Assembly (NCBI GenBank): GCA_017987425.1
Contig: JAGNTT010000126.1
Coordinates: 1-5,801, forward strand
DNA from: Candidatus Omnitrophota bacterium
GTDB taxonomy: Bacteria; Omnitrophota; Gorgyraeia; Zapsychrales; Fredricksoniimonadaceae
Direction: 5' to 3'
Length of the DNA: 5,801 nucleotides
Shown here: positions 1 to 5,801 of the stretch, piece by piece
How positions within the stretch are numbered: position 1 is the stretch's first letter
Layout: the number at the start of each line of letters is the position of its first letter
The notes under the pieces: generated by a model
The model's database searches: none
What the model was told of the DNA's origin: nothing
Seen by the model: only the letters and a program-made list of their open reading frames with translations
Made by a program: the position numbers and the translations under genes

Positions 1-1326
1 TGGGGAATTCTGGGAGGCGCGTGGGGTTTGTTTTATCTCGTGACGTACGCGATGCATTATGTGCCCGCGACACGTGTCATCACCAACCCGCTGGTCGAAC
101 TTGTATTGCTGTGGCTGGTGACCGTCTGCGCCGTGCAGTACAATTTGAAATACCGTTCGTGGATCGTGACCGCCATGAGTTATTTCTTGGGTTTCCTGAC
201 GATGGCGATCGGCGGATTGGATGGTTCATCCGTCTTCTTCTGGGCGATGTTGATCGGAAGCCTTTCTTTTCTTTCCTTCAAATTCAACTGGGATGAACTG
301 TTGATGACCGGCATCGTCGGCGCCTATACCATGTATACCGTGGCGCTGCGGCATCAGGTGGTTCCGCTGTTTAACGGGTCGGTCCTGCCGGAACAATTTC
401 AGATTGTGATGGGCCTACTCGTCACGGCCTGGGTCGTGTTTTTTGTGACGATCCTGGCGAAAGAGTGGAAGAACGCGGGACCATCCAAGGCGATGCTTCC
501 GTGGATCCTTTTGAATACGTCGGCTTTTGTTTTTTTCGGTTTGAAAGAGATCGGACACTTCAAACCGTTCGATGTCGATATGAAGTTTTCTTTTTTGATG
601 CTGGTTGCCGCCGCGCACATTTTCGCCGGAGCCGGCAATCGGCTTTTTAAGAAACCGACAATGACTGTTGTGCACTGCGCGCTCGCGATCGGGTTGGCGT
701 CGCTGGCCGTAGTCATCCGTTTCAAGGACTTGAGCATCAGTTTCTGGTGGGTCACGGAAATGCTCATGCTTTTCGGCCTCGGGGTTTATTACAAGGAAAT
801 CATTTACCGCGCAATGGGGGCTCTCCTCGGCTTCGGTGTTGTCCTGCGTTTTTTTGCCGTCGATATTTCGTCTTCAAAAGTGTATACCCTGGGATCGCTG
901 GTGCTGCAGCACGATATTCTGGCTGGGGTCGTGATCGCCGCGTGCTTTTTCGCGATGGGTTTGTTGGTCAACATGGCACGCGTTAGGGATTCGCTCGCTC
1001 GGGAAGAGAAAGATTTTTATTTTTATGCGTTTCCGTCCGTCGGCGCGCTGGTGCTGACAACGATCATGGCGGATGATTCTCCGGCGCGCTGGCTGACGCT
1101 TCACTGGACGCTTCTGGGGCTTGGTCTGCTGGTGGGCGGGTTCTTCTTGAAGAACCGAGCTTTCCGGTTTTCAGCTTTGGGTGTGCTTGTGCTCGCTTGC
1201 ATCCGCATTTTCTTGTATGATCTCGCCGGAGCTGACACGATTTACAAAATCATCGTCGTGATCTTCCTGGGCGCGGTGCTGCTGGGTGTTTCATTTATTT
1301 ATTCGCGGATTAAACAGAATACCTGA
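1..1326 (+). CDS. DUF2339 family multi-pass membrane protein (5' truncated by window edge)
   Basis: The frame is open from the first base with no stop, so this is the C-terminal 441 residues of a longer protein. A TTG at 28 is a possible start codon, but the coding character continues upstream of it and full-length DUF2339 proteins are much longer. The visible part is almost entirely hydrophobic helices separated by short basic loops, roughly a dozen or more membrane segments. Two stretches are characteristic of DUF2339: the first visible part (WG, then YAMHYVPATRVI and a YRSWIVTAMSYFLGFLT-type segment), and the C-terminus, where FRFSALGVLVL is followed by a KxFLxDL-like RIFLYDLAGADTIYKI and a final helix ending in YSRIKQ. 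The family is predicted to sit in the inner membrane and its biochemical role is unknown. The gene ends 10 bases before the MAPEG gene, whose ribosome binding site overlaps this stop codon. The family call is fairly secure; the function is unknown. Confidence 0.85.
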   Translation, partial: WGILGGAWGLFYLVTYAMHYVPATRVITNPLVELVLLWLVTVCAVQYNLKYRSWIVTAMSYFLGFLTMAIGGLDGSSVFFWAMLIGSLSFLSFKFNWDELLMTGIVGAYTMYTVALRHQVVPLFNGSVLPEQFQIVMGLLVTAWVVFFVTILAKEWKNAGPSKAMLPWILLNTSAFVFFGLKEIGHFKPFDVDMKFSFLMLVAAAHIFAGAGNRLFKKPTMTVVHCALAIGLASLAVVIRFKDLSISFWWVTEMLMLFGLGVYYKEIIYRAMGALLGFGVVLRFFAVDISSSKVYTLGSLVLQHDILAGVVIAACFFAMGLLVNMARVRDSLAREEKDFYFYAFPSVGALVLTTIMADDSPARWLTLHWTLLGLGLLVGGFFLKNRAFRFSALGVLVLACIRIFLYDLAGADTIYKIIVVIFLGAVLLGVSFIYSRIKQNT

Positions 1327-1329
1327 GGG
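1325..1329 (+). promoter_or_regulatory. Ribosome binding site of the MAPEG gene, overlapping the upstream stop codon
   Basis: GAGGG lies seven bases before the ATG at 1337 and shares its first two bases with the TGA of the DUF2339 gene (1324-1326). It fixes the MAPEG start at 1337 rather than at an upstream in-frame codon near 1286, which would lie inside the DUF2339 gene. The overlap makes translational coupling of the two genes likely; that coupling is an inference. Confidence 0.7.
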
Positions 1330-1336
1330 CTTTGCC

Positions 1337-1711
1337 ATGACGGTCGCTTATATATGTGTTTTGATTTCGGTCTTTATTCCGCTGGTCTGTGTCGGCTACG
1401 CGAAGTTCGGCTCAAAAGGCTATGACAACCGCAGCCCGAGGGAATTTCTCGAAAAATTACAAGGAAAGCATAAACGAGCGCATTACGCCCAGAACAATTC
1501 TTATGAGGCGTTCCCGCCGTTTGCCGCCGGGGTCATCATCGCGCACCAGTGCGGCGCGGCCCAAACCTCGATCGATGCGCTCGCGGTTTCCTTTGTAATC
1601 TGCCGCATGCTGTATTGCATTTTTTATATCACGGACAAACCTAATCCTCGTTCCATTGTCTGGTTTATGGCTTTTGCGTGCATCATCGGTCTTTTTGTGA
1701 TCTCTTTTTAA
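1337..1711 (+). CDS. MAPEG family membrane protein
   Basis: This is a 124-residue protein, the usual length for small bacterial MAPEG (membrane-associated proteins in eicosanoid and glutathione metabolism) members. It has about four hydrophobic segments, near residues 3-22, 58-75, 80-98 and 105-123. The family signature is clear at residues 47-68: RAHYAQNNSYEAFPPFA followed by a hydrophobic helix, with the conserved Asn and Glu (N53, E57) that contribute to the glutathione and active-site region in characterised relatives. R90 and the later Arg (R105) before the last helix also fit the family pattern. Characterised MAPEG enzymes are trimeric membrane glutathione transferases or peroxidases, but most small bacterial members have no assigned substrate, so no reaction is claimed. 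ATG at 1337 is chosen because of the GAGGG site seven bases upstream. It sits 10 bases after the DUF2339 gene and 14 bases before the protease gene. Confidence 0.88.
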   Translation: MTVAYICVLISVFIPLVCVGYAKFGSKGYDNRSPREFLEKLQGKHKRAHYAQNNSYEAFPPFAAGVIIAHQCGAAQTSIDALAVSFVICRMLYCIFYITDKPNPRSIVWFMAFACIIGLFVISF

Positions 1712-1713
1712 AT

Positions 1714-1718
1714 GGGGA
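1714..1718 (+). promoter_or_regulatory. Ribosome binding site of the Deg/HtrA protease gene
   Basis: GGGGA is seven bases upstream of the ATG at 1726. It supports that start over the GTG at 1678, which lies inside the MAPEG gene and would add 16 residues in front of an otherwise well-formed signal peptide. An ATG at 1712 is in another frame and meets a stop after five codons. Confidence 0.55.
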
Positions 1719-1725
1719 AATTCAG

Positions 1726-2799
1726 ATGACTAAAAACATCGCATGTATTCTATTCTTAATTTTCTTGTTCGGATGCGCGGGCAATGCCTTTGCCGACAAA
1801 ACTCCTGCGGAAGAATCGGCTCTGGCGAATCTTGAGCCGGAGGAGAGAAAGCGCATTGCTGTTTTCGAGACCGTTTCGCCGTCGGTTGTCTTTATTAAAA
1901 ATTCTTCGCTGCAGTGGGACATCTTTTCGCTCGATGTTTATGCGATTCCGACGGGCGCCGGCTCCGGTTTTGTGTGGGATAAGAACGGAAACATCATCAC
2001 CAATTTTCATGTGGTCTACGGCTCCGACCGCATCGAAGTGGTTTTTGCCAATGGAAAATCTTACGATGCCAGCGTGGTCGGTGTTTCTCCCGATCATGAT
2101 CTTGCGGTGCTCAAAATCAACGCGTCCCCGGCGGAACTGACGCCGATCGCGGTGGGAAGTTCCGGCAATCTTTTAATCGGACAGAAAACCATGGTCATCG
2201 GTAATCCTTTCGGCCTCGACCATTCGCTTTCGACGGGTGTCGTCAGCGCGCTCGGGCGTTCCATCAGCGCCATGACCGGGCGTAAAATAGGAAACATGAT
2301 CCAGACAGACGCGCCCATCAATCCGGGGAATTCCGGCGGCCCGCTTCTGGATTCTTCCGGGAAACTGATCGGCGTGACGGCGGCCATCTTCAGCCCGTCG
2401 GGCGCCTACGCGGGTGTCGGATTTGCCATTCCGGTGGATACGGTCAAACGCATCGTGCCGCAGCTGATTGAATTCGGCCATGTCAAACGTTTAGGGATCG
2501 GCGTTACGCTCGTGCCGGACGCCATCCGCGAGCACATCGGTCTTGCCGGCGCGCTCGTGCTCGAAGTCGTTCCCGAAAGTCCCGCCGAGCAGGCCGGTCT
2601 GCAGGGAACGCGGAACAATCTTCTCGGAAGCGTTCTGCTGGGGGATCTTATCATCTCCATCGACGGAAAAAAGGTGGAGACGAATGACGACCTCTTGGCC
2701 ATCGCCGAAGAAAATCATCAGGAGGGGGACAAGGTCGTTGTTGAATTCGTCAGGGACAGTGTCGCGCGCAAAGAAACCATAGTGCTGAAAGAAATATAA
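1726..2799 (+). CDS. Deg/HtrA-type serine protease with one PDZ domain, exported
   Basis: This 357-residue protein is an HtrA-family (peptidase family S1C) serine endoprotease, expected to degrade or refold damaged proteins in the envelope. Residues 1-23 form an export signal: a short basic start, a hydrophobic core and a possible signal peptidase I site after AFA (residue 23). Cys17 after LFG is an imperfect lipobox, so a lipoprotein form is possible. The trypsin-like domain spans about 45-250, with the complete triad His95 (TNFHVV), Asp125 (HDLAVL) and Ser203 (GNSGGPL), plus the oxyanion motif around NPGNSGG. A single PDZ domain follows at about 255-355, containing ALVLEVVPESPAEQAGL and GDLIISIDGKKV. 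GNPFGLDHSLSTGVVSALGR and the segment following PDZ residue 293, before LLGD, closely recall plant plastid Deg1 rather than two-PDZ DegP. The gene sits in the tight operon, 12 bases before the thioredoxin-fold gene. The family call is secure; the physiological substrate is unknown. Confidence 0.95.
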   Translation: MTKNIACILFLIFLFGCAGNAFADKTPAEESALANLEPEERKRIAVFETVSPSVVFIKNSSLQWDIFSLDVYAIPTGAGSGFVWDKNGNIITNFHVVYGSDRIEVVFANGKSYDASVVGVSPDHDLAVLKINASPAELTPIAVGSSGNLLIGQKTMVIGNPFGLDHSLSTGVVSALGRSISAMTGRKIGNMIQTDAPINPGNSGGPLLDSSGKLIGVTAAIFSPSGAYAGVGFAIPVDTVKRIVPQLIEFGHVKRLGIGVTLVPDAIREHIGLAGALVLEVVPESPAEQAGLQGTRNNLLGSVLLGDLIISIDGKKVETNDDLLAIAEENHQEGDKVVVEFVRDSVARKETIVLKEI

Positions 2800-2811
2800 A
2801 TTCTTTAATGT

Positions 2812-3432
2812 ATGCATTCGCAGAAATTCGATCTGAAATACAGTGAAGTTCTCCAGGGAGACTTCGGGCTTGAAGACCTGAACATGATTCTTGTGTTCCA
2901 GGTGAATTGCCCCGGCTGTTTCGCCTACGCGCTTCCGCTCGCGATCCGGCTGCATGAGGAATACCGCGCCAAAGGTTTGAATGTGCTGGCGCTTTCCACC
3001 GCGTTTGAAGATTTTGATCTTAATACCGTCGGAAACACACTCAGGCTTCTGGAGAGCGGGCACATTGTGGGGGAGACGCGCAAGGTGCTGGAAAAAGCCG
3101 GTTATACCAGTTTTCCTTTGAAAATTTCCTTCGATGTCGCCTTTGATCTTATAGCGCCCAACGACCCGGCCTATCTGGAAGACGATATCAAGACGTTCTG
3201 CACCAAACATCCGGAATTAAGCGTGGACGATTCCGAGGCCGGACGTTCGATCAAAGACCAGCTCAAGGAATATTTTCTTAAGAAGAAATTCCGGGCGCAT
3301 ACATTCAGCGCCAATCATTTAAGCGGAACGCCGTCCTGGATCCTTTGTGATCGGACGAAAAACCTTTTGTACGAATCGTTCGGGCACAAGGAATACGACC
3401 GGATGGTTCATATCGTCGAACAATTTTTATGA
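2812..3432 (+). CDS. Thioredoxin-fold (redoxin/TlpA-like) protein with CPGC motif
   Basis: The 206-residue protein looks like a thioredoxin-fold thiol-disulfide protein. A beta strand (MILVFQ) leads directly to C33-P-G-C36, the position of the redox-active CXXC at the start of the first long helix. The next strand is LNVLALST at 56-63, and GTPSWIL at 172-178 supplies the expected cis-proline (P174) before a strand. Residues about 65-165, between these elements, are far longer than in plain thioredoxin and largely helical, suggesting an inserted helical domain as in DsbA- or peroxiredoxin-like variants. Two further cysteines are C130 and C179. No signal peptide or membrane segment is visible, so it is probably cytoplasmic, unlike classical TlpA or DsbA. 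ATG at 2812 lacks a clear Shine-Dalgarno sequence; it is kept because the next ATG (2884) would remove the residues leading into the first strand. Its end overlaps the next gene by four bases (ATGA). The partner or substrate is unknown. Confidence 0.75.
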   Translation: MHSQKFDLKYSEVLQGDFGLEDLNMILVFQVNCPGCFAYALPLAIRLHEEYRAKGLNVLALSTAFEDFDLNTVGNTLRLLESGHIVGETRKVLEKAGYTSFPLKISFDVAFDLIAPNDPAYLEDDIKTFCTKHPELSVDDSEAGRSIKDQLKEYFLKKKFRAHTFSANHLSGTPSWILCDRTKNLLYESFGHKEYDRMVHIVEQFL

Positions 3433-5312
3433 TCGCTTCTTCACTGAACCCCAAATCTCTCTGGTGGATTGTGGTCGCCGTTATCCTGGCGGCGCTCCTG
3501 ATCTATTGGCCCAACCCGCGGATGGGTTACGTGCTTGACGACCATTATGTGATCGCCCGTAATCCCGTCGTCAAGAATCCGTCGGCCGCGGGCATCTTCA
3601 GCTCGGGACTTTTTGATTCGGCCAAACGCCAGACGGAGTCGAAACTCAATTATTACCGGCCGCTTTTGACAGCTTCATTCTCGCTCGATTACAAACTCTG
3701 GGGACTTAATCCTTATGCCCAGCGTCTGGTCAACGCGGGGATCCATGTTCTCAACTGTCTTTTGGTCTTCGCGCTTTTTTATCTTCTCTTCGGCAAGGCC
3801 GAACGGGCGGGGATCGCGGCGATTCTGTTTTGTGTTCTTCCGGTGCATGAATGGTCGGTGCGTTACATCGTCGGGCGCGGCGATCTGCTGTCGGCGTTCT
3901 TTGGATTGGGTTCTCTCACGCTTCTGGCCGCCTTTATCCGTAACGACAAGAAAATTCTTTTGTGGGGGAGCGCTGCTTTCTTTGTTGGCGCGCTTCTGTG
4001 CAAAGAGACCGCGCTGCTGAACATCGCGTATGTGTTTATGACGGCCCTTTTTCTGACGCGCCAGCTCAGGCGTACCGTCATCCTCACCTCATTTTTCGGG
4101 CTTATCGCGGCCGCTTATTATGTGGCGCGGCTCAAGTTTCTTCCCATCAACGGCGGCGCGCCGCTTGATTGGAACGGCATTATTCAAGGTATCAGTCTCG
4201 GCGGCGATTATGTCCTGCGTTTTTTGATGCCGCGTTCGGCTTTAGTGTCGGTTCCTTATGGATTTATCCTGGCCCATGTGTGGTTCATCGGATGCCTCGG
4301 GCTTTTATACTTAGGGCTCATCCGTTCGAATGAAGACCGGCGCGACATTCCCGCGGTACTCTTGGGGGTTTCCTGGATTTTCGTCGGAATTCTGCAGTTT
4401 GCTGTCATCGCGCGGATCATGGAACGCCTCGGGCCCGTCCTGTCCGAACATTTTCTTTATTTTGAGGCGGTCGGATTCGTTTTGCTCTTAGCGGTCATGA
4501 TTGAAAAGATACGGATCATATTTTTCCGCAAAGCCATCTTCAGCGGTCTCGTTTTTTACTACATTGTTCTTTCGATGATAGGCGGTTATTACTGGGTGAA
4601 CGAAGAGACTTTGCTTCGCAATGTCCAGGCCGTGGAACGCCAGCGCTTTACCGTCGCGTACGAACAGATCCAAATGCGTTTTGACAGCGATGAGAGGGAA
4701 GTGATGTATCTGATTGAACGTTCGAAATCAGCGGCCACTCAGAGTATGTGGTACCGTCGGCTCGGAGACATCGCCCGCAGCCGCGGCGATTACGACAAAG
4801 CCAAGGAGGCACTCGGCAAAGCGGTCGAACTTAATTCCATGAATATCGAAGCGATTAATGAATTGGCCGTATGCCATCTGGAAAAGGGAAATCCGCGAGC
4901 CGGCATCGCACTGCTCGATCTTTCGATCACGGTCGATCCCCGTCAGTCGGACGTGTACCGCCTTTACGGCGTTTTATTTTACCGGTCGGGAAAATTCGAT
5001 AAAGCCGTTGAATTTTTGAACCAGTCGCTGGACCGCGATCCCGATCAAAGCGAAGCGGAACTTTATCTGATGATGGCGTATTATTTTCTTAATGACAAGA
5101 AATCCTATATTGAGATCGTTGAGCATTTATCCGCGCATTCGCTTAACCCTCAGACCGTTCTGCGTTTTGCCGCCCGTGAACTTTTCATGCACGGGTATTT
5201 TCAGGAAACGGTCAAAGTCATCTCCGATTCCGCCGCTTTGTTCCAAGGAGACCCTTCCATGGCCGCCCTCCGGCAGGAAGCCGAGCGCCGGGCGGCGGGC
5301 TTGCCAAAGTAG
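3429..5312 (+). CDS. TMTC-like GT-C glycosyltransferase with C-terminal TPR domain
   Basis: This is a 627-residue membrane protein. Residues 1-390 contain about eleven hydrophobic helices and the hallmarks of the PMT/TMTC-like GT-C superfamily: an acidic pair in the first outside loop (YVLDD, D37-D38), NYYRPLLTASFSLDY at 74-88, a helix near RLVNAGIHVLNC, then LPVHEWSVRYIVGRGDLL (137-154), a KET motif (192-194) and SEHFLYFEAVGF (339-350), which resembles the ERxxYxPSxGF segment of TMTC proteins. GT-C enzymes transfer sugars from lipid-linked donors on the outer face of the membrane; TMTC proteins O-mannosylate proteins in eukaryotes. Residues about 437-540 form three clear TPR units (for example YRRLGDIARSRGDYDKAKEA and the repeats starting near 473 and 507), with degenerate repeats to about 605. 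An odd helix count would place the TPRs outside the inner membrane. The start overlaps the upstream stop (ATGA), indicating coupling. The donor and acceptor are not determined; it could act on a polymer rather than a protein. Confidence 0.85.
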   Translation: MIASSLNPKSLWWIVVAVILAALLIYWPNPRMGYVLDDHYVIARNPVVKNPSAAGIFSSGLFDSAKRQTESKLNYYRPLLTASFSLDYKLWGLNPYAQRLVNAGIHVLNCLLVFALFYLLFGKAERAGIAAILFCVLPVHEWSVRYIVGRGDLLSAFFGLGSLTLLAAFIRNDKKILLWGSAAFFVGALLCKETALLNIAYVFMTALFLTRQLRRTVILTSFFGLIAAAYYVARLKFLPINGGAPLDWNGIIQGISLGGDYVLRFLMPRSALVSVPYGFILAHVWFIGCLGLLYLGLIRSNEDRRDIPAVLLGVSWIFVGILQFAVIARIMERLGPVLSEHFLYFEAVGFVLLLAVMIEKIRIIFFRKAIFSGLVFYYIVLSMIGGYYWVNEETLLRNVQAVERQRFTVAYEQIQMRFDSDEREVMYLIERSKSAATQSMWYRRLGDIARSRGDYDKAKEALGKAVELNSMNIEAINELAVCHLEKGNPRAGIALLDLSITVDPRQSDVYRLYGVLFYRSGKFDKAVEFLNQSLDRDPDQSEAELYLMMAYYFLNDKKSYIEIVEHLSAHSLNPQTVLRFAARELFMHGYFQETVKVISDSAALFQGDPSMAALRQEAERRAAGLPK

Positions 5313-5328
5313 CAAAGGAAGATATACT
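5301..5328 (+). promoter_or_regulatory. Candidate sigma70-type promoter for the NifU-like gene
   Basis: TTGCCA (5301-5306) and TATACT (5323-5328) each match the sigma70 -35 and -10 consensus at five of six positions and are 16 bases apart. The -35 box overlaps the last codons of the TMTC-like gene. A start about seven bases downstream (near 5335) would put most of the octamer array in a leader of roughly 105 bases before the ATG at 5442. Such matches arise by chance, and promoter consensus for this organism is unknown. Confidence 0.35.
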
Positions 5329-5420
5329 AGAGCACAGGAACACACGTGCACAAGAGCACAAAAGTGCACAAGTGTACCTGTGTTCCTCATGTGCTCTTGT
5401 GACTTGTGCGCTTGTGCTTC
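5329..5420 (+). repeat. Inverted array of CACA-ending octamers
   Basis: The 5' half is a run of octamers ending in CACA: AGAGCACA (5329), GGAACACA (5337), CGTGCACA (5345), AGAGCACA (5353) and AGTGCACA (5363, after two extra A), then AGTGTACC (5371). The 3' half carries the same words in reverse complement: TGTGTTCC (5379), TGTGCTCT (5390), TGTGACT (5398, one base short), TGTGCGCT (5405) and TGTGCTTC (5413). Five forward units therefore face five reverse units around a GTAC centre. Units 1 and 2 (5329-5344) pair perfectly with 5379-5397 apart from a three-base bulge. In competition, 5349-5360 pairs perfectly with 5390-5401 over 12 bases. GTGCAC also occurs twice in the loop (5346 and 5364). 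The array fills most of the 129-base gap between genes. No run of T follows, so it is not a standard intrinsic terminator, and it has no CRISPR-type spacers. Confidence 0.85.
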
Positions 5421-5441
5421 CAAGCTAGAAAGTAGCGTATT

Positions 5442-5801
5442 ATGCCTTGCAACGACAGTTCCTCAGGACTCAATATCCGCCTGGATTTAAACGAACGGCT
5501 GGTGAAATTCGATTTTGCCAAGATCACCTGTTCGCGCGAGATCACGGGCAATACCGGTTATTCCGAATACTGCAAGGGGATGGCCCTGGAAGAAATTCTG
5601 GACCACGAGTATCAGACCGTTGCCAACGATTTAAAGATTGTTGATGATGAGGAAAAGCAGTTTATCCTGCATCTGGAATGGGAAGCGCTCCGCGCCGGCA
5701 TCGCGCAATATTTAGGGATCGATCATCCTTCCGTCGACGCCGACCGCTGCCGCATCACCTCCATCGAACAGACCGAGGAATTCATCGACATCGCCCAAGT
5801 C
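5442..5801 (+). CDS. IscU/NifU-N-like scaffold protein, divergent (3' end beyond window)
   Basis: An open frame of 120 codons runs to the window edge with no stop. ATG at 5442 is the first start after an in-frame TAG at 5433; a weak purine run (AGAAAG, 5427-5432) precedes it. The layout resembles the IscU/NifU N-terminal Fe-S scaffold: a CND at residues 3-5 (compare CGD), a strand LNIRLDL, a strand KFDFAKI followed by C30-S (the second cysteine, 27 residues after the first against 26 in IscU), then YCKGMALEEIL at 43-53 (compare the VKGKTLDEAL helix), and EALRAGIAQYLG at 81-92 (compare EALKAAI). In IscU the third cluster cysteine lies six residues before that EAL; here the position is Ile75, so the cysteine is absent, and IscU's adjacent His is Phe74. 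Extra cysteines are C44 and C103. The residues after about 95 are not part of the usual domain as I recognise it. The family assignment is by motif layout only and is uncertain; cluster assembly is not demonstrated. Confidence 0.55.
   Translation, partial: MPCNDSSSGLNIRLDLNERLVKFDFAKITCSREITGNTGYSEYCKGMALEEILDHEYQTVANDLKIVDDEEKQFILHLEWEALRAGIAQYLGIDHPSVDADRCRITSIEQTEEFIDIAQV

Noticed and set aside
399..767. 122-codon open frame on the minus strand
   Set aside because: Antisense to the DUF2339 gene; composition is that of a shadow frame and no motif is visible.
1678..1725. Upstream GTG start for the Deg/HtrA gene
   Set aside because: It would overlap the end of the MAPEG gene and add a polar stretch before the signal peptide; ATG at 1726 has a well-spaced GGGGA.
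2491..3210. 239-codon open frame on the minus strand
   Set aside because: It lies antisense to the PDZ end of the protease and the start of the thioredoxin-fold gene, both with clear family motifs. Its translation shows no recognisable domain and is explained by codon bias of the opposite strand.
5329..5420. CRISPR array
   Set aside because: Units are about 8 bases with no spacers and are inverted halfway, unlike CRISPR repeats of about 23-40 bases separated by unique spacers; no cas gene is present.
5329..5420. Intrinsic (Rho-independent) terminator of the operon
   Set aside because: The stems are long, bulged and not GC-rich near the loop, and no T run follows either the outer stem (after 5397) or the array end (after 5420).
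5127..5423. Open frame on the minus strand across the array, and an overlapping plus-strand frame 5092-5490
   Set aside because: The apparent coding is produced by the octamer repeats and the shadow of the TPR-encoding region; the translations are low-complexity with no domain.
5412..5440. Second promoter (TTGTGC with GCGTAT) just before the NifU-like ATG
   Set aside because: The -10 match is poor and would place the transcription start inside the coding region; the TTGTGC is part of the repeat.

Overview
The window is a compact bacterial locus with every gene on the + strand. By eye it is moderately GC-rich, with G/C favoured at third codon positions. The gene content (DUF2339 membrane protein, MAPEG protein, Deg/HtrA protease, thioredoxin-fold protein, TMTC-like glycosyltransferase with TPRs, NifU/IscU-like protein) suggests an uncultured bacterium, probably with a Gram-negative type envelope. 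TPR-fused GT-C proteins are common in lineages such as Omnitrophota and Deltaproteobacteria. That placement is an impression, not something the sequence proves, and there is no 16S rRNA or tRNA here to settle it.

Layout: (1) 1-1326, the C-terminal part of a DUF2339 multi-pass membrane protein that enters from the left edge. (2) 1337-1711, a MAPEG-family membrane protein. (3) 1726-2799, an exported Deg/HtrA serine protease with an intact catalytic triad and one PDZ domain, close in character to plastid Deg1. (4) 2812-3432, a thioredoxin-fold protein with a CPGC motif and a helical insertion. (5) 3429-5312, a GT-C membrane glycosyltransferase of the TMTC/O-mannosyltransferase-like type with C-terminal TPRs. 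(6) 5313-5441, an intergenic region with a candidate sigma70-type promoter and an unusual inverted array of about ten octamers ending in CACA. (7) 5442 to the right edge, the start of a small protein resembling the IscU/NifU N-terminal scaffold but lacking the third cluster cysteine.

Genes 1-5 are separated by 10, 14, 12 and -4 bases, so they probably form one transcription unit. The ribosome binding site of gene 2 overlaps the stop codon of gene 1, and genes 4 and 5 share an ATGA overlap. Four of the five products are membrane-bound or exported, so an envelope-related operon (membrane protein modification, thiol chemistry, proteolytic quality control) is a reasonable inference. No shared pathway is demonstrated. 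The last gene looks like a separate unit, divided from the operon by the octamer array.

Most of the window is ordinary gene content. The two items most worth a second look are the octamer array, possibly transcribed as a structured leader, and the divergent NifU-like protein beyond it.
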